A stretch of DNA of 64,000 nt from the NCBI RefSeq assembly GCF_001642475.1, contig NW_019174061.1, forward strand, positions 17,166-81,165, read 5' to 3'. The position numbers were made by a program, and so were the translations under genes. The stretch is from Fonsecaea monophora (Eukaryota; Ascomycota; Eurotiomycetes; Chaetothyriales; Herpotrichiellaceae). A model generated the notes under the pieces. The model was not told the DNA's origin. It did no database searches and worked only from the letters and a program-made list of their open reading frames with translations. Shown one piece after another: positions 53,522-64,000 of the stretch; the stretch's first letter is position 1; each line of letters opens with the position of its first letter.

Positions 53522-53946
53522 GAGACAAGAAAAAAGATCCCCAAGGGGGACAGGTTCCTGGTGCTTTTACAGAGAGGGCCACGTGGAGTATAACCATCCA
53601 CATACATGAATGGATCAAGGTAGAAACGCCAACCGTGCCAACCGCATGTCATTTTCCGTGGAAAGCTCGAAGCAGGACCTGAGGCGAACAAATGTAAAAG
53701 GCGTTAGGAATGTGAATAGTGTGACACTCGGTTACACGAATAGTTTGTTTTGTCTGACGGTTGTTTGACCCTGTTCCAGCACTGTCAGGATCTTGACCTG
53801 CATACATGTGTACCGAATATCTGGAGGCGATGCTATGAACAACGACGCTCCCAGCACTCCCCCTCGCAGAGTAGCGTAGAGTCACGTAGTATGAATCCTA
53901 CAGCATGTCCTCCTGACCTCGATTCATGGACCGGACCGTCGATCAC
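53522..53946. other. Convergent intergenic region
   Basis: 3' flanks of the P450 (+) and the first SDR (-). No gene seen. Confidence 0.4.
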
Positions 53947-54983
53947 CTAGATGACTCCCCTCTGCAGCACCAACCCGCCGTCACAGGGGATGACGGCGCC
54001 GTGCACGAACCCGGCCATCTCGCTGCACAGGAACATGAGCAGCCACGCGACGTCCTCGGGCGTCCCCAGCCGGCGCACGGGCGTGATGGCGGCCAACTGC
54101 GCCGGCGCGTCGGCCGGGCTCGTCTGCCGAAACAGCTCTGTGTCGATCATGCCGGGGCACACGACGTTGATGCGCACCCCGCGGGGGCCGTAGTCCTGCG
54201 CGTCCGCCTTGGCGAAGCCGACGATGCTGTGTTTCGATGCGCAGTACGCCGACATGCCGCTCGAGGCGTTGAGTCCGGCCAGCGACGACACGGACACGAT
54301 GCTGCCCCTGCCCGTGTGGCCCGGTCGTGGGTCTTGTTGGATCATTTGCCGGATCTCGGCTTGGTGGCATAGCCAGGTCTTTTTTTTAGCGGCGAGGAAG
54401 AGTTAGATCTATGTAGATGTGGCTTGGGAGGGGAGAGAGAGAGAGAGAGAGAAGAACTTTCCGTCTTGAGGAGAAACTCACCCCGTATTCATTGACCCGG
54501 ATCGTCCGGTCGTACGTCTCGACGTCGAGATCCACGATTTTCTTCCTCTGCGGCACCACACCGGCAATGTTCAGCGCGTAGTCGACCCGTCCGAACACCG
54601 CCACGCACGACGCGACCATGTCCCTCACCGAGGTCTCGTCAGCGATGTCGGTGCGCTGGATCTCCACCCTCACCCTGGCGGCGGTGTTGCCCTGCCGCTC
54701 CTCCTGGATTTGCCTCCTCGTCTCCTCGAGCCCGGCCAGGTCAATGTCCGCGAGAAACAGGGACGGGCATCCCGCGCGGGCGATCGTCACGGCTGTTCCT
54801 CTGCCTATGCCTGGAGGATATCAGGCGTATCAGGCGCGGTTCTCTTGGGTGGTTTCTCGTGCGAGGACGGGGAGAGGGGGCGGTATCGCTCTGAAAAAGA
54901 AACGGGAGGGAAGCGAAGGGAAGATGTATGGTACCTGAGGATGCTCCAGTGATCAGGCAGACTCCTGGTAGGGCGAGGGACAT
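53947..54983 (-). CDS. Short-chain dehydrogenase/reductase, active-site intact
   Basis: Complement exons 54935-54983, 54482-54810 and 53947-54378 give 269 residues (MSLALPGVCLITGASS). The Gly motif TGASSGIGRG is formed across intron 1. Further motifs are ADIDLAG (Asp after beta-2, suggesting NAD preference), DYALNIAGVVPQ (NxAG), SIVSVSSLAG (catalytic Ser) and YCASKHSIVG (Tyr-x3-Lys). The PGMIDTELF loop and the CDGGLVLQ end are classical-SDR features. The GA dinucleotide run at 54432-54451 lies inside intron 2. Exon 3 is very GC-rich, unlike the flanks. It probably oxidises an alcohol or reduces a ketone in the pathway of the neighbouring oxygenases. Confidence 0.9.
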
Positions 54984-55452
54984 GTTTCTGTTCCTCCTTT
55001 CCGCTTTGTTTCTCGTCTGGGGTGGATACGTGAATACCGTGGATGCCTGAAACCCTGTATTCTTCAATACCCGCGGTACCTCGACGCGTTTTCGAAATAT
55101 TGATATGGGCAAATTTCTCTTGTTATCACTAACCCCTACAACAGCGGCTTCGTCAATATCCAGACAGCACAAGATATGTAAGGTATCAGGCCTGCCACCA
55201 ATGGGCATTATACCATGGTAGCGGCACCGAGGCCGCAGATCCACCGACTTGACTCGACTCCGCACGCCAGCCGAGAACAGTGGGACAACACCGAGAGTTC
55301 ATGATCTTATAGACGCAGCCAGATGCATGGGTTGCCGAGTGGGAATGAACAATAATTAACCCGACAAAAAAAGGTCAGAATGAGACACCGCCATCGTTGG
55401 GTTGGCATTTGAACGAGACCGCCTTGTCCATCCTCGTTGTCTTTCCTCCAGC
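54984..55452. promoter_or_regulatory. Divergent promoter region of the two SDR genes
   Basis: 470 bases between head-to-head start codons; joint expression of the pair is likely. No clear operator palindrome was found by eye. Confidence 0.4.
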
Positions 55453-56429
55453 ATGTCGTCTTCGTTTCCGGGTGTTGCAGTCGTTATTGGGGCTGAGTCA
55501 GGTAAGGCTCTGTCTATCTAACAAACCCTTCTCTGCTATGTACAAAGCTCAGCAATACACTGGCTCGTCGTGGTTGACCGGTGGCAGGAGATGGGAGGGC
55601 CGTGGCTCACTTGCTCATCCAAAACGGCTGCACGAAGCTCGTTGTCGGTGGTTCAGACGAGGGTCGTCTCGCAGAGGTGGTCAAGGAGTGCCACACCCTG
55701 ACCCAGGGGCACGCGGAACTTCAGATCCTCGGCAGAAAGTGCAACTCGAGAGAACCCCGCGACGTGGACGAGTTGATCGCCGCAGCGGTCGCCAGGTTCG
55801 GCCAGATCGATTACTGTGCCAATTGCGAAAGGCCGGATGGATTCTACGGCGAGACGACCGAGACTCCCTGGGCGACTTTCACCACGGCCGGGGAGCGCTG
55901 GCAACGAGCTGTACGTGCGGGCATCTCTTCTAACTCTCATATCTTTCATCAGCTAGACAGAGATGATCTAACTTTTTACACCAATGTGTTTTGGTCATGA
56001 CAGGTCTGGCTGGCCATGCGATCAGAGGTGCGTCAATTCCTGGCTCAAAAGGCCAACCGACAACCCAGCGCGGCCAGCATCGTCAACGTCTCGGCTGCCC
56101 ACGGCCTGGCCAGCGACCCAGGCTTTCCCGGTTACAGTGCCGCCGCCCACGGCATCGTCGGGATGAGCAGGGCCACTGCGCTGGACCATCTCTCCGACGG
56201 CATCCGCATTAATTGCGTCTGTCCCGGCCCTTCGTCTCCTCAGACACTATCTGAGCAGACGCAGGATGGTAGCGTCCCACGACGCTCTCTGCCACTCGCT
56301 CCTCTGGGCCGGGAGATTACGCCAGACCAGGTCGCGCGAGCGGTGGTGTTTTTGCTGGGCGAGGCGTCCAGTGCAATCACGGGGATAGAGTTGCCAGTCG
56401 ATGGTGGGTGGAGTCTTCGACATCATTAG
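55453..56429 (+). CDS. SDR-fold protein with lost catalytic Ser and Lys
   Basis: Exons 55453-55501, 55588-55910 and 56004-56429 give 265 residues (MSSSFPGVAVVIGAES). The overall SDR fold is clear: the beta-1/Gly-rich region, VGGSDEGRLAEVVKEC after beta-2, the VNVSAAHGL strand, GYSAAAHGIVGMSRATAL helix, CVCPGPSSPQTL and a GIELPVDGGWSL end. However, the Ser 13 residues before the catalytic Tyr is Ala155, the Lys of Tyr-x3-Lys is Ala172, the NxAG motif is replaced by ANCERPDG, and the glycine motif carries an extra residue. It is therefore probably not an active dehydrogenase. It may be a partner or regulator of the divergent active SDR. The exon junctions keep frame throughout, with no stop, so the gene is not simply broken. 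Confidence 0.82.
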
Positions 56430-57081
56430 AAGTTCGGTGTGTCACAGTGAAAAGGTTGATCGATTGATCTCAGTGCTTTGAGGGCATGAGACGAGTCTAT
56501 ATAATGGCCATAACAAAAGGCTAGCAACGGGCAAGCGTAGGAATTCCCATACTGGTGGTCACGTGTTGGCATGGTATTGACTGGGGAATACTCGGTACTG
56601 ATATACAGACTGGCCGAGTACTCGGTTTATACATATTACATAAGCCCCCGCACTGTTGTCCATCGTTGACTCGACTAGTCTCCCGCCGCTCTACTCTCGT
56701 GCTAACGACTATTCAGTCGAAACGCTCCACCGTCCGGGCGCTTCAACTCCCTCCGTCTCTTTCGCCCTACCCCTCAACTCTCTTCCGATCCCTTACGGCT
56801 GGAGCCCGAATGAGAACTCGATGTGCAAAAATGTGAAGTCGGAAGAAGCCCTCCGCGCCGACGAGGGTTGTCCGGCCAAAGCTTCTGAGCCGGATAGTGC
56901 CTCCGCGATCCGGAAGACCCCCTGCAGAACGCCAGTAACTAAACCTCAGCATGAATAGTTTGCCCAAAATCTTGTGATAATTGAGCTGTAGAGGAAAACA
57001 ATAAAATCAACATCCGTCTTTCGACCTCTATTACCTGTTAGACTATCATACCTTGAATAACCACTAGAGAAGAGTGACAAC
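56430..57081. other. Promoter region of the FAD monooxygenase
   Basis: 650 bases with a CACGTG core at about 56559-56564 and a perfect 12-bp palindrome at 56614-56625. The open frame 56656-56958 (+) is Ser/Pro-rich and without family resemblance; it is not called. Confidence 0.45.
56614..56625. promoter_or_regulatory. Perfect palindrome CCGAGTACTCGG
   Basis: An everted CCG-N6-CGG pair, of the kind bound by Zn2Cys6 dimers. The half-site TACTCGG occurs again at about 56589, 26 bases upstream. It lies 457 bases before the FAD monooxygenase ATG. Regulatory role is inferred. Confidence 0.4.
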
Positions 57082-59371
57082 ATGGCTCCAGACAGCCAGG
57101 AACCAATAGATGTACCTGTGGTCATCATCGGCGGTGGCGGTGAGTTGTTTTGGCTTGATGCTTCCAAAGCGAGATACTCATTTCTAAACACATACGTAGG
57201 ATGTGGTTTGAACCTTTCCATCTTCCTTTCCGCAAGGGAGATACCGCACATCTTGTTCGAAAAGCACAGCGGCACCTCGATTCTGCCCAAGGCACACTAC
57301 CTCAACCAGAGGAGCCTGGAAATATTTCGCGTTCACGACTATGCACACCGGATTAGAGACAAGAGCGCCCCCAGCCGATGCATCAGCCAGGTGACCTTTT
57401 CGACTTCCCTTGGAGGAACTGGCCCCTATGATCGGAAGCTCTTGTATGCCAGTCCGTCGTTTGGGGGCGACGAGGGCTCTCCTTTACTCCACAAGTACAT
57501 GTGCGATACACGGACGCGTCTCACGTTGCCGTACAATCCTGCTAACTTTGGATAGGCGGGTTGCTCCTGAAAGACCTGCGAACTTGCCGCTGGTGCATTC
57601 GGAACCTATATGGAGAGAAATCGCGGAGGAGAGGAATCCTGGCAACATCAGGTTCTCCCACAGGGTCGTCGATGTTATCCCGCACGATGACCACGTGTTG
57701 GTGATTGTTCAACCTCCTGAGGGCCCACAGATCACGTATCGCGCGCAATATGTGGCCGCTGCAGAAGGCGGCAGGGGCATTATTGCCCCCAAGATTGGCG
57801 CTGTTCTTGAAGGGCCGACGGATATTGCCGATGTCGTTTCAGTCCATTTCGAGGCGGACCTGTCTCAGTATTGGGACGAGCGAACCTTGATTGCAAACTT
57901 CATCAACCCCGAAGGCGAGACGATTCTCGGGAGTGGAACGGTCGTGTGCATGGGGCCCACGTTCGGCCGCTACTCTGAAAACTGGACAGTTCATTTCGGC
58001 TTCAGGGTTGATGACCCAGCGAGATTTTCAGAGGCACAGGAACACCTGCTCGTACCGAGAATCCGAGAGCTGCTCAAGATACCCGACCTAGAAATCAAGA
58101 TATGCGCTGTTAGCCACTGGGTGCTGGAGCGTGTTTTGGCCAACAAATACAGAGAAGGGAGGATATTTATCGCTGGCGACGCAGCACATCGACGTGAGTC
58201 TGGTCATTGTTTTCTCTCTCGAACCATTTAGATGACACTGGCTTAGGACCGCCGACTACCGGGCTGGGCCTCAACACGTCTATTGAAGATGCATTCAACC
58301 TCTCCTGGAAGCTTGCCCAAGTCATCAAAGGAACAGCATCACCTAAGCTTCTGGACACTTATGAGCAAGAAAGACGTCTCGTTGGCAAGCGTAATTGCGA
58401 TTGGGGGTAAGTTTTTTCCTTGCACTATCCTTATCTTGTGTGCTTTATTGAGATGGCTGGCAAACGAACAGAAGCTAATTCTTGTTGTGGAAATCAGGTT
58501 AATGACATTTTCAAACCAAGCGATGGTCGCCGCAGCCGTTGGATTCATTCCTGGACAGACAGAAATCAATCGCGCGCGCATGGAAGCCTTGCTCGAGGAG
58601 TCTGATATTGGCGAGACGTTTCGCGCCCAGCTCAGATATCTAATCAAGAGTCAAATGGTGGAATACTCTGCGCTGGACCTCGAACTGGGATTCAGCTATT
58701 GGCGAGGTGGCGCATCGGTCTCGGACAATACCGAGAGACCTCCAGTTGACCCTCTCGGCCAAACGTATGTCCAGACAAGCAGGCCTGGCCATCGACTCCC
58801 TCACGTCTGGCTCGAGGAGCGGGATGACCGTGCCCAGCGCGTTCTGTCAACGCATGACTTGATAAAGAGAACTGACGACTACCTGCTCATAACTGACCAA
58901 TATGGGTCTGCCTGGATCGAGGCCGTTCAGGGAGTCGTCGGGGAGTTGAAGGTCAAGGTCGGTATTGCTCAGATTGGTCCACTGGCTTCGGGACTCAGAC
59001 CATGCCCATATGTCGACCGAGACGACCGTTGGCCGACCGAGTCTCAACTCCGCAGGGGAGGGGCGCTTCTGGTGCGTCCGGACAACTTTGTAGCCTGGCG
59101 GCAACTGGACGGTAGCGTGCGCAATGGCGTCGAGGTGGTTGAGGCACTCAAGATCTTGCTCGGCGACACCGTGGGACAGGACATTCCGATCGACCCTTAC
59201 GATCCCAATGGTTTCATGTCGCAACGAGCAAAGGCCGGGTTGAGCAACGGCGTGAAGAATGCGGAGGATGCCATCACGGCCAGCGCGACAAATCGAGTCA
59301 AGATCAACCGAGCTGCCGTCGCTGGATCTCGAGCAGGACAATTTACGCGAAGCGAAAGCACCGATGATTAG
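57082..59371 (+). CDS. FAD-dependent aromatic-ring monooxygenase (phenol hydroxylase-like)
   Basis: Five exons: 57082-57139, 57200-57500, 57556-58193, 58232-58406 and 58498-59371, giving 681 residues with all phases consistent. Residues 12-23 read PVVIIGGGGCGL, with intron 1 inside the dinucleotide-binding motif GxGxxG. The second FAD motif lies near residues 325-345: IFIAGDAAHRHD, then GLGLNTSIEDAFNLSWKLA, characteristic of PF01494 hydroxylases (2,4-dichlorophenol/phenol 2-monooxygenase group). A C-terminal thioredoxin-like domain follows, with DDYLLITDQYGSAWIEAVQ and LLVRPDNFVAWRQLDG, the family's usual end. The short introns (38-91 nt) are typical. It should hydroxylate an aromatic or quinoid substrate using NAD(P)H and O2. 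Product unknown. Confidence 0.9.
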
Positions 59372-60057
59372 CATCGAAGTAGTCTGTGGATTCGAGTGTA
59401 GATACATAAAATGGGGCGCGAAGGACGCATATCTCATGGCTAGATAGCATTATCTGCATTCATTACCTTCGAGCATCGAGTCTACCGATTGAACGATACC
59501 ATCGTCGTTGACGGCACTCAATCCTCCTCCGCTTGTTCAACGACATCTATCTCTACCATGACCACCTTGACTTAGCTTGACCATCGAGCCACTCTCGAAG
59601 TGTCCATTTAGGCATTTATCGCACGGGGCCCCGGAAATGATCCCCCACCCACCCCAGAGACCCAGAGCCAGTCAAGCTGTCGTGAATTACTGTCCAGGCG
59701 CTAGTAATGGGTGACTTCAATACTAGACCCTGAGAGACGAGAGATCTAGGCTAGTTCTCTAATACACTTTTACACTTTTCTTTTCATACTACGTACTGTA
59801 CTGTCTGTTCCGGAAGTTTCGAGTCCTCCGGGTGGGAAAATACAGACACAAACGTCGCTATGAGAATCTTCTTTGGGTCGAGGCCCCGGAGGGGGGCGGT
59901 TAGAGAGGTCTCGAACAGAACGCCTCTCCGGAGCGGTACTATATGAAATAGACAGCTCGAGTCCCTTCGTCTGGGGGACCTTCTCTCACTCGTTACAACG
60001 TTTGCCCCCTGAACAACAATATTACAGACACTAGGTAGAAACACTTCGCAGCCAGCC
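59372..60057. other. Intergenic region, MFS promoter
   Basis: 686 bases without a gene. C-rich 'ggccccggaaatgatccccc' near 59627-59647 and 'gtactgtactgtctg' near 59794 are the only distinct texts. Confidence 0.4.
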
Positions 60058-62611
60058 ATGGATCGAGAAGACAAGGCAGGTTTGATCCATTTTATATTAT
60101 CTTGATGCACGGCATACTGATCATTACCCGTGGCTTTCTAGACTGGAGACGATGTAATCAGAATCGAGACTGCGGACTCTGCCACTGCCGAGCAGATCAT
60201 CGTCGAGAAGATTGCGGCAGAGGCAACCTACCATGTTGCACAAGTAGGCTGGAAGCATCTGTTGGAGCCTTACACGGTACGACACCCTCTGTCGTCTTGC
60301 CCCATGAGATATTGGATTACCTCGACTCCTTACACGCAATTTCACCGCTACACTTAACTTTTACCATGCTAACAAAGGGCTGGACTGCAGCTTGGATCAC
60401 TCTGTGCCATTTCTCTGGCACTTTTCTCCTGTGCATGGGGCTTTGTTGCTCCTGCCGCAGTATTGACTGCCATCGGCCAAGCGACGAGTGTGTTGTCCTG
60501 AACGAGATCAGTCGTTTATGTAAAACACTTGACGCTGACGAGGGAAACAGATGCCTCAAAGTCGTCCGCGAGTCACTTCTCTATTGTCTGGACCATGGGC
60601 ACTGCCGTTGGCTACATCCTCGTGGGATATCTATCAGATATCCTGGGCCGACGCTGGACCATGATCGTTTTCAATACATTCGGTTTGATCGGAGGTGATT
60701 GCTCGCCGAGTTTCGCAAATTCATCCTCATTGTGGCTCACTGTTGTACGCAGGAATCGTTGCGTGCACCGCAAATACCCTTGATACTCTGGCTGGAGCCA
60801 ATGTAAGCAAGACTTGAGCACCTAACTTCACTTCTCGGTGGACCACTAACCACTATGTTTCAACAAGGCTCTTATCGGGACAGCTGCTGGCGCCCAATTC
60901 ACTTTCATGGTAGTGGCGACAGGTATAGAAGATCCCTGCCAGCTCCCCTCGCGAGCTATGAAGAGAAAACTGACTTTGAGTCCACAGAATTGCTACCTAA
61001 CCGACACAAAATTGTCGGCATGGGCCTTGTCACTGTGATTGCACTCCCTGCCCAAGGTCTCGGCGCGTATTTCGGTAAGTTCAAAAAAAAAGCTGCTCGT
61101 GCCTTTCTACAAGCATGCCAACACGCAGACCATAGGTAATTCGATCGTCGTACATCTTAACTGGCGGTGGATTTATTACGTGTATATCATTGTCCTCGGT
61201 GAGTCTCATCACCTACGGAGACGCCTCAGGAAACGTCTGGTGTTGACGATCTGTCGCCTACAGGTGTCGCTATCATCCTCTACCTCGTGTTTTATTTCCC
61301 CAAAGAATTGGCAGTCGAACTTTCGCTCAGGCAGAAACTGAGAAAGATTGACTACGGTGGTGCTTTCCTGGTGACGGCCGGCTTGGTCCTTTTCATTCTT
61401 GGTATCCAGATGGGCGGCAACACGTATCCATGGAAGTCCGGAACGGTTCTCGGGTTGCTCATTTCTGGTGGGCTGGTTTTGATCGCGTTTGTCGTCTATG
61501 GTAAGTAACGGGGTCGTGTTTTGGTTTATGGTCACAATATGGGCTGACTGGTTGGAGAAATTTATGTGGCCCAGGCGAAGCCCCTTCTGCCCAAGAGCTC
61601 CTTCAAAGACATACGAGGATACAGCATGGTAATCATCTGCTCAAGCGTCGGTGGCATTGCTTACATCGGTCTATCCATCATCTGGCCCACACGTAAGTCT
61701 GTCAATTCTGACGCATCGCGTCCTCCGGATGGAGCTATTTGCTCATTCTGTGGGAAATGACATGCTAACACTGCGATGCCAACCGCAGAGGCTGCTACGA
61801 TATACAGAACACCGACAACGTCATGGCAAGAGACAGCGTGGCTATCGACCACCCTCGGAATTTCGGTCTGGGGTGGAATGGTCTTCTTGGGGCCGTTATG
61901 GGGGGTCATCAAACACGTCAAGTGGCAGCTTGTCTTGCTATCCGCGTGGATGACCGCATTTACTGGTGCTCTGGCGAACTGCAATAGGCACAATCGAGGG
62001 TTCGGTATTGCCTGCTCTTTCCTCGCAGGTCTTCCGATTGGAGTGATCGAACAACAAACTGCCGCGCTGGTGCAACTGCTCGCCCCAAATGACGGAGAGC
62101 TGGGATCGGCCTTCTCGTTCCTGGCTGGTACTCGCACAGCAGTTGGCGCCATCGGAACAGCGATTCTGTTGGCGATCCTGAATAGTAAGACTATCTATGT
62201 ACCGTTTGTTCACCTTTTCTGCCACAACTGACTTTGTGCCCATCAGATAAGCTCCCTGGGGAGCTGGAGAGCCATGTCGTTCCCGCCGCACTCCAAGCTG
62301 GTCTCCCTCAGAGCTCTCTTCCTGACCTCTTCGCCGCCATCGCCACTGGCTCCTCAAGTGCCCTGGAGCAGGTTCCGGGAATCAGCCCCGCCATCTTGAC
62401 CACGGTGATGAATGCCGTCCTTGATGGAGAGTCAGCAGCTTATGCCTATGTGTATTATGCTGCGCTCGCATTTGGTCTGGTTTCGACGATTGCTGCCCTC
62501 GTCATGCGTGATATGGACACCCTCCTCACCTCCCACGTTCCCAAGAGAATTATGGGCAGGAACGAATTGAAAGCGGGAAGAGAAGATCGAGTGGTGAATG
62601 CCGGGGCATGA
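60058..62611 (+). CDS. Tri12-type MFS exporter (14-span drug:H+ antiporter)
   Basis: Twelve exons: 60058-60079, 60149-60276, 60391-60487, 60551-60694, 60753-60802, 60868-60922, 60988-61074, 61136-61198, 61264-61500, 61558-61692, 61789-62184 and 62247-62611. Together they are 1779 nt and 592 residues, with all phases agreeing. Membrane spans include LGSLCAISLALFSCAWGFV, IVWTMGTAVGYILVGYLSD with the MFS loop SDILGRRW, and VTVIALPAQGLGAYFG. The WRWIYYV block after NSIVVHLN, a FLVTAGLVLFILGIQMGG span and a late YVYYAALAFGLVSTIAALV span also fit. The Glu-rich cytosolic N-terminus precedes span 1. This layout matches the PF06609 family that exports fungal metabolites or siderophores. It closes the tailoring block and could export its product. 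Exon density is high even for this window, and the first junction (60079/60149) is the least certain. Confidence 0.88.
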
Positions 62612-63537
62612 GCAGGAGATATCTGAAGCCAGACACCACCAAAGAGCTCCGTCACTGAAGCTGTCTGTCGGGGTCACCCTATGTTGCGCACTGCGTGATA
62701 GGTGTCCAAACCCAGAGAGTGATGACTTAGAATCGTTAGTCTACTGCATAAGAAATGGCTTACCCCGTGAGGAATTGTGTCTGCTATTCAATATCACTGT
62801 GCTGCTCATACTCGTGTATTCTCTTCTGCTCGAGCAACTACTGGTCAGCTTGTGCAGTAGCGTGGTGATGGTCTCGTCTCCCACAGCACGAGTCCAAGAG
62901 TGGGCTGAAGAGTCCGGGGCCCCGAAAAGAGCTTCGCCGGGTACTTGACTCCAGACACAAAGGTTCTATACCTATCTGCTCCTGGTGGCCCAGGTACCCC
63001 ACCCTACATATGCGTCCATGTGTGAAATACAGCCAACCAAGACGCTAGTAATGGTGGGCTCCTCGTCTACGCACAAAAGCAGCCCTGAGGCTCGATCGAT
63101 CTGGCTAGTTCCAATGCACTTTAACCCGGGATACCGGACACCGGAGAATACACCTCCGGTACATTTGAGACGAGGCCCCAATGCTAGATAGCCCGTTAAT
63201 TACGGTCCCATGCTGTTTCCGGGACGTCCACCCCTTCCGGATCATTTGTGCAAAGTCCATTCACAAGGCTTGAAACTACCGTATGGTACCGAGTAAAGGT
63301 CTTGTGTTGGCTACGTTGGTAACCTCGGCTTCGATGGCCATCCGACTCAGGGATGCCAGCCACATCACGTACCGAGTATAGCTAGCTTTACCTGGTTGGC
63401 GCTTTCTGCCATGCTCTCGTACAGTCGTAAGCCCTGACGGACTGCATCGCTCGATTGTAATTCAGGCGGAGACTCCGTTGTCCAGCATTCCTCGTCTATA
63501 TCGCACACGTACAATTGTCAAGAACCACACGGTCAAC
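62612..63537. other. Intergenic region before acetoacetyl-CoA synthetase
   Basis: 926 bases with no supported gene. TACCGAGTA words occur at about 63288 and 63371, sharing the CCGAGTA half of the palindrome at 56614. Confidence 0.4.
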
Positions 63538-64000
63538 ATGTCGAAAGCCCTTGCGCCGCGCAAGCTTTGGCAACATGCCGACCCATCGCAGACAAACATG
63601 GACAAATTCCGCCGGCGCGTGAATGCGACGAGAGGGCTGAATCTGCGAAACTTTGCAGACCTACACGCATGGTCGACAAATCCTCAGACCGCGCCTGACT
63701 TCTGGGTCGAGCTGTTCCAGTATGAACAGATAAAGCCCGGCGTTGTGCCTACGAAGGCGATGGAACGGATTGTTCGTAACCAAAAAAATCCTCCCTGAAA
63801 AATTCTTTTTGTCCGTCTGTGGAGGGGGGGATTCTCTAACGAGGGTTAGAATCTTGCCATGTACCCCCCGCCCGAGTTCTTTCCCCACGTCCGCATGAAC
63901 TTTGCAGAGCATTTGTTGGACATCGAGACGCTGAACAAGGTCGCACTGTACGCGGTTTCGGAGGGATGCGAGGTCATCAGCCGGTGACCAAAGCCGAACT
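63538..64000 (+). CDS. Acetoacetyl-CoA synthetase, N-terminal part (cut by window; frame break near edge)
   Basis: Exon 1 63538-63771 (MSKALAPRKLWQHADPSQTN) and exon 2 from 63850, joined by a GTTCGT...GTTAG intron in phase 0. The N-terminal block matches acetoacetate-CoA ligases of the ANL family: KLWQHADPSQTNMDKFRR, GLNLRNFADLHAW, DFWVELFQY, then YPPPEFFPHVRMNFAEHLL and KVALYAVSEG. The enzyme activates acetoacetate with ATP and CoA in the cytosol. After EVISR the frame hits TGA at 63985-63987, while the next frame reads VTKAEL, which fits the family text. Either a one-base deletion or an intron with a GTGACC donor at 63984 lies here; the window end prevents a decision. The adenylation motifs would be beyond the edge. 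Confidence 0.75.

Noticed and set aside
54432..54451. GA run near an SDR exon as a regulatory element
   Set aside because: It sits inside intron 2 of the SDR and is a simple repeat.
56656..56958. 100-codon plus-strand frame before the FAD monooxygenase
   Set aside because: Polar, no family and lies in a promoter region; kept only as a note.

Overview
The window looks like nuclear DNA of a filamentous ascomycete. Most genes are broken by short introns (about 46-95 nt, GT...AG, many with a CTNAC-like branch point). The gene set includes Zn2Cys6 and Tri12-type MFS families, an ATG1 kinase, CYP51, a Cym1-type mitochondrial protease and an Mdm31/32 protein. Eurotiomycetes (a black-yeast-like order such as Chaetothyriales) is only a guess from the mix of housekeeping and catabolic genes. 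Exon borders below were chosen by hand from splice signals, frame continuity and family resemblance. No alignment or database search was run.

Layout. 1-1705 (-): 3' part missing at the window edge of a secreted, membrane-anchored Kelch protein. 3122-5369 (+): Mdm31/32 family. 6098-7384 (+): single-domain MetE-like methyltransferase. 8300-9624 (-): decayed F-box-like gene. 10464-11342 (+): APH/choline-kinase-like phosphotransferase. 12268-13863 (+): Baeyer-Villiger monooxygenase. 15262-23347: an amide/acid catabolic island with a Zn2Cys6 regulator, a secreted amidase, an alpha/beta hydrolase and two broken genes (an acetamidase remnant and an AtuA/DUF4387 gene) that lie head to head with both 5' ends missing. 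23794-25254 (-): FHA-kinase with a degenerate catalytic loop. 26188-27330 (+): lineage-type gene of unknown function interrupted by TGA. 29186-30318 (-): BTB protein.

31180-50955 is a housekeeping block: Cym1 protease (-), then taxilin, dolichol kinase, ATG1, M1 aminopeptidase and CYP51 (all +). 51408-62611 is an accessory block that looks like tailoring genes of a secondary-metabolite or aromatic-catabolic cluster: P450, two divergent SDRs (one with a destroyed active site), a phenol-hydroxylase-type FAD monooxygenase and a Tri12-type MFS exporter. No PKS, NRPS, terpene synthase or cluster regulator is visible within the window. 63538-64000 starts an acetoacetyl-CoA synthetase that reaches a stop or frameshift just before the window edge.

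The most unusual points are: the collapsed acetamidase/AtuA pair, which a single deletion of a shared promoter could explain; a nonsense codon at a tryptophan position inside an internal protein repeat; the HRN pseudokinase; the catalytically dead SDR within the tailoring block; and CYP51 next to that block. No CRISPR array, rRNA, convincing tRNA or intact transposon was seen.
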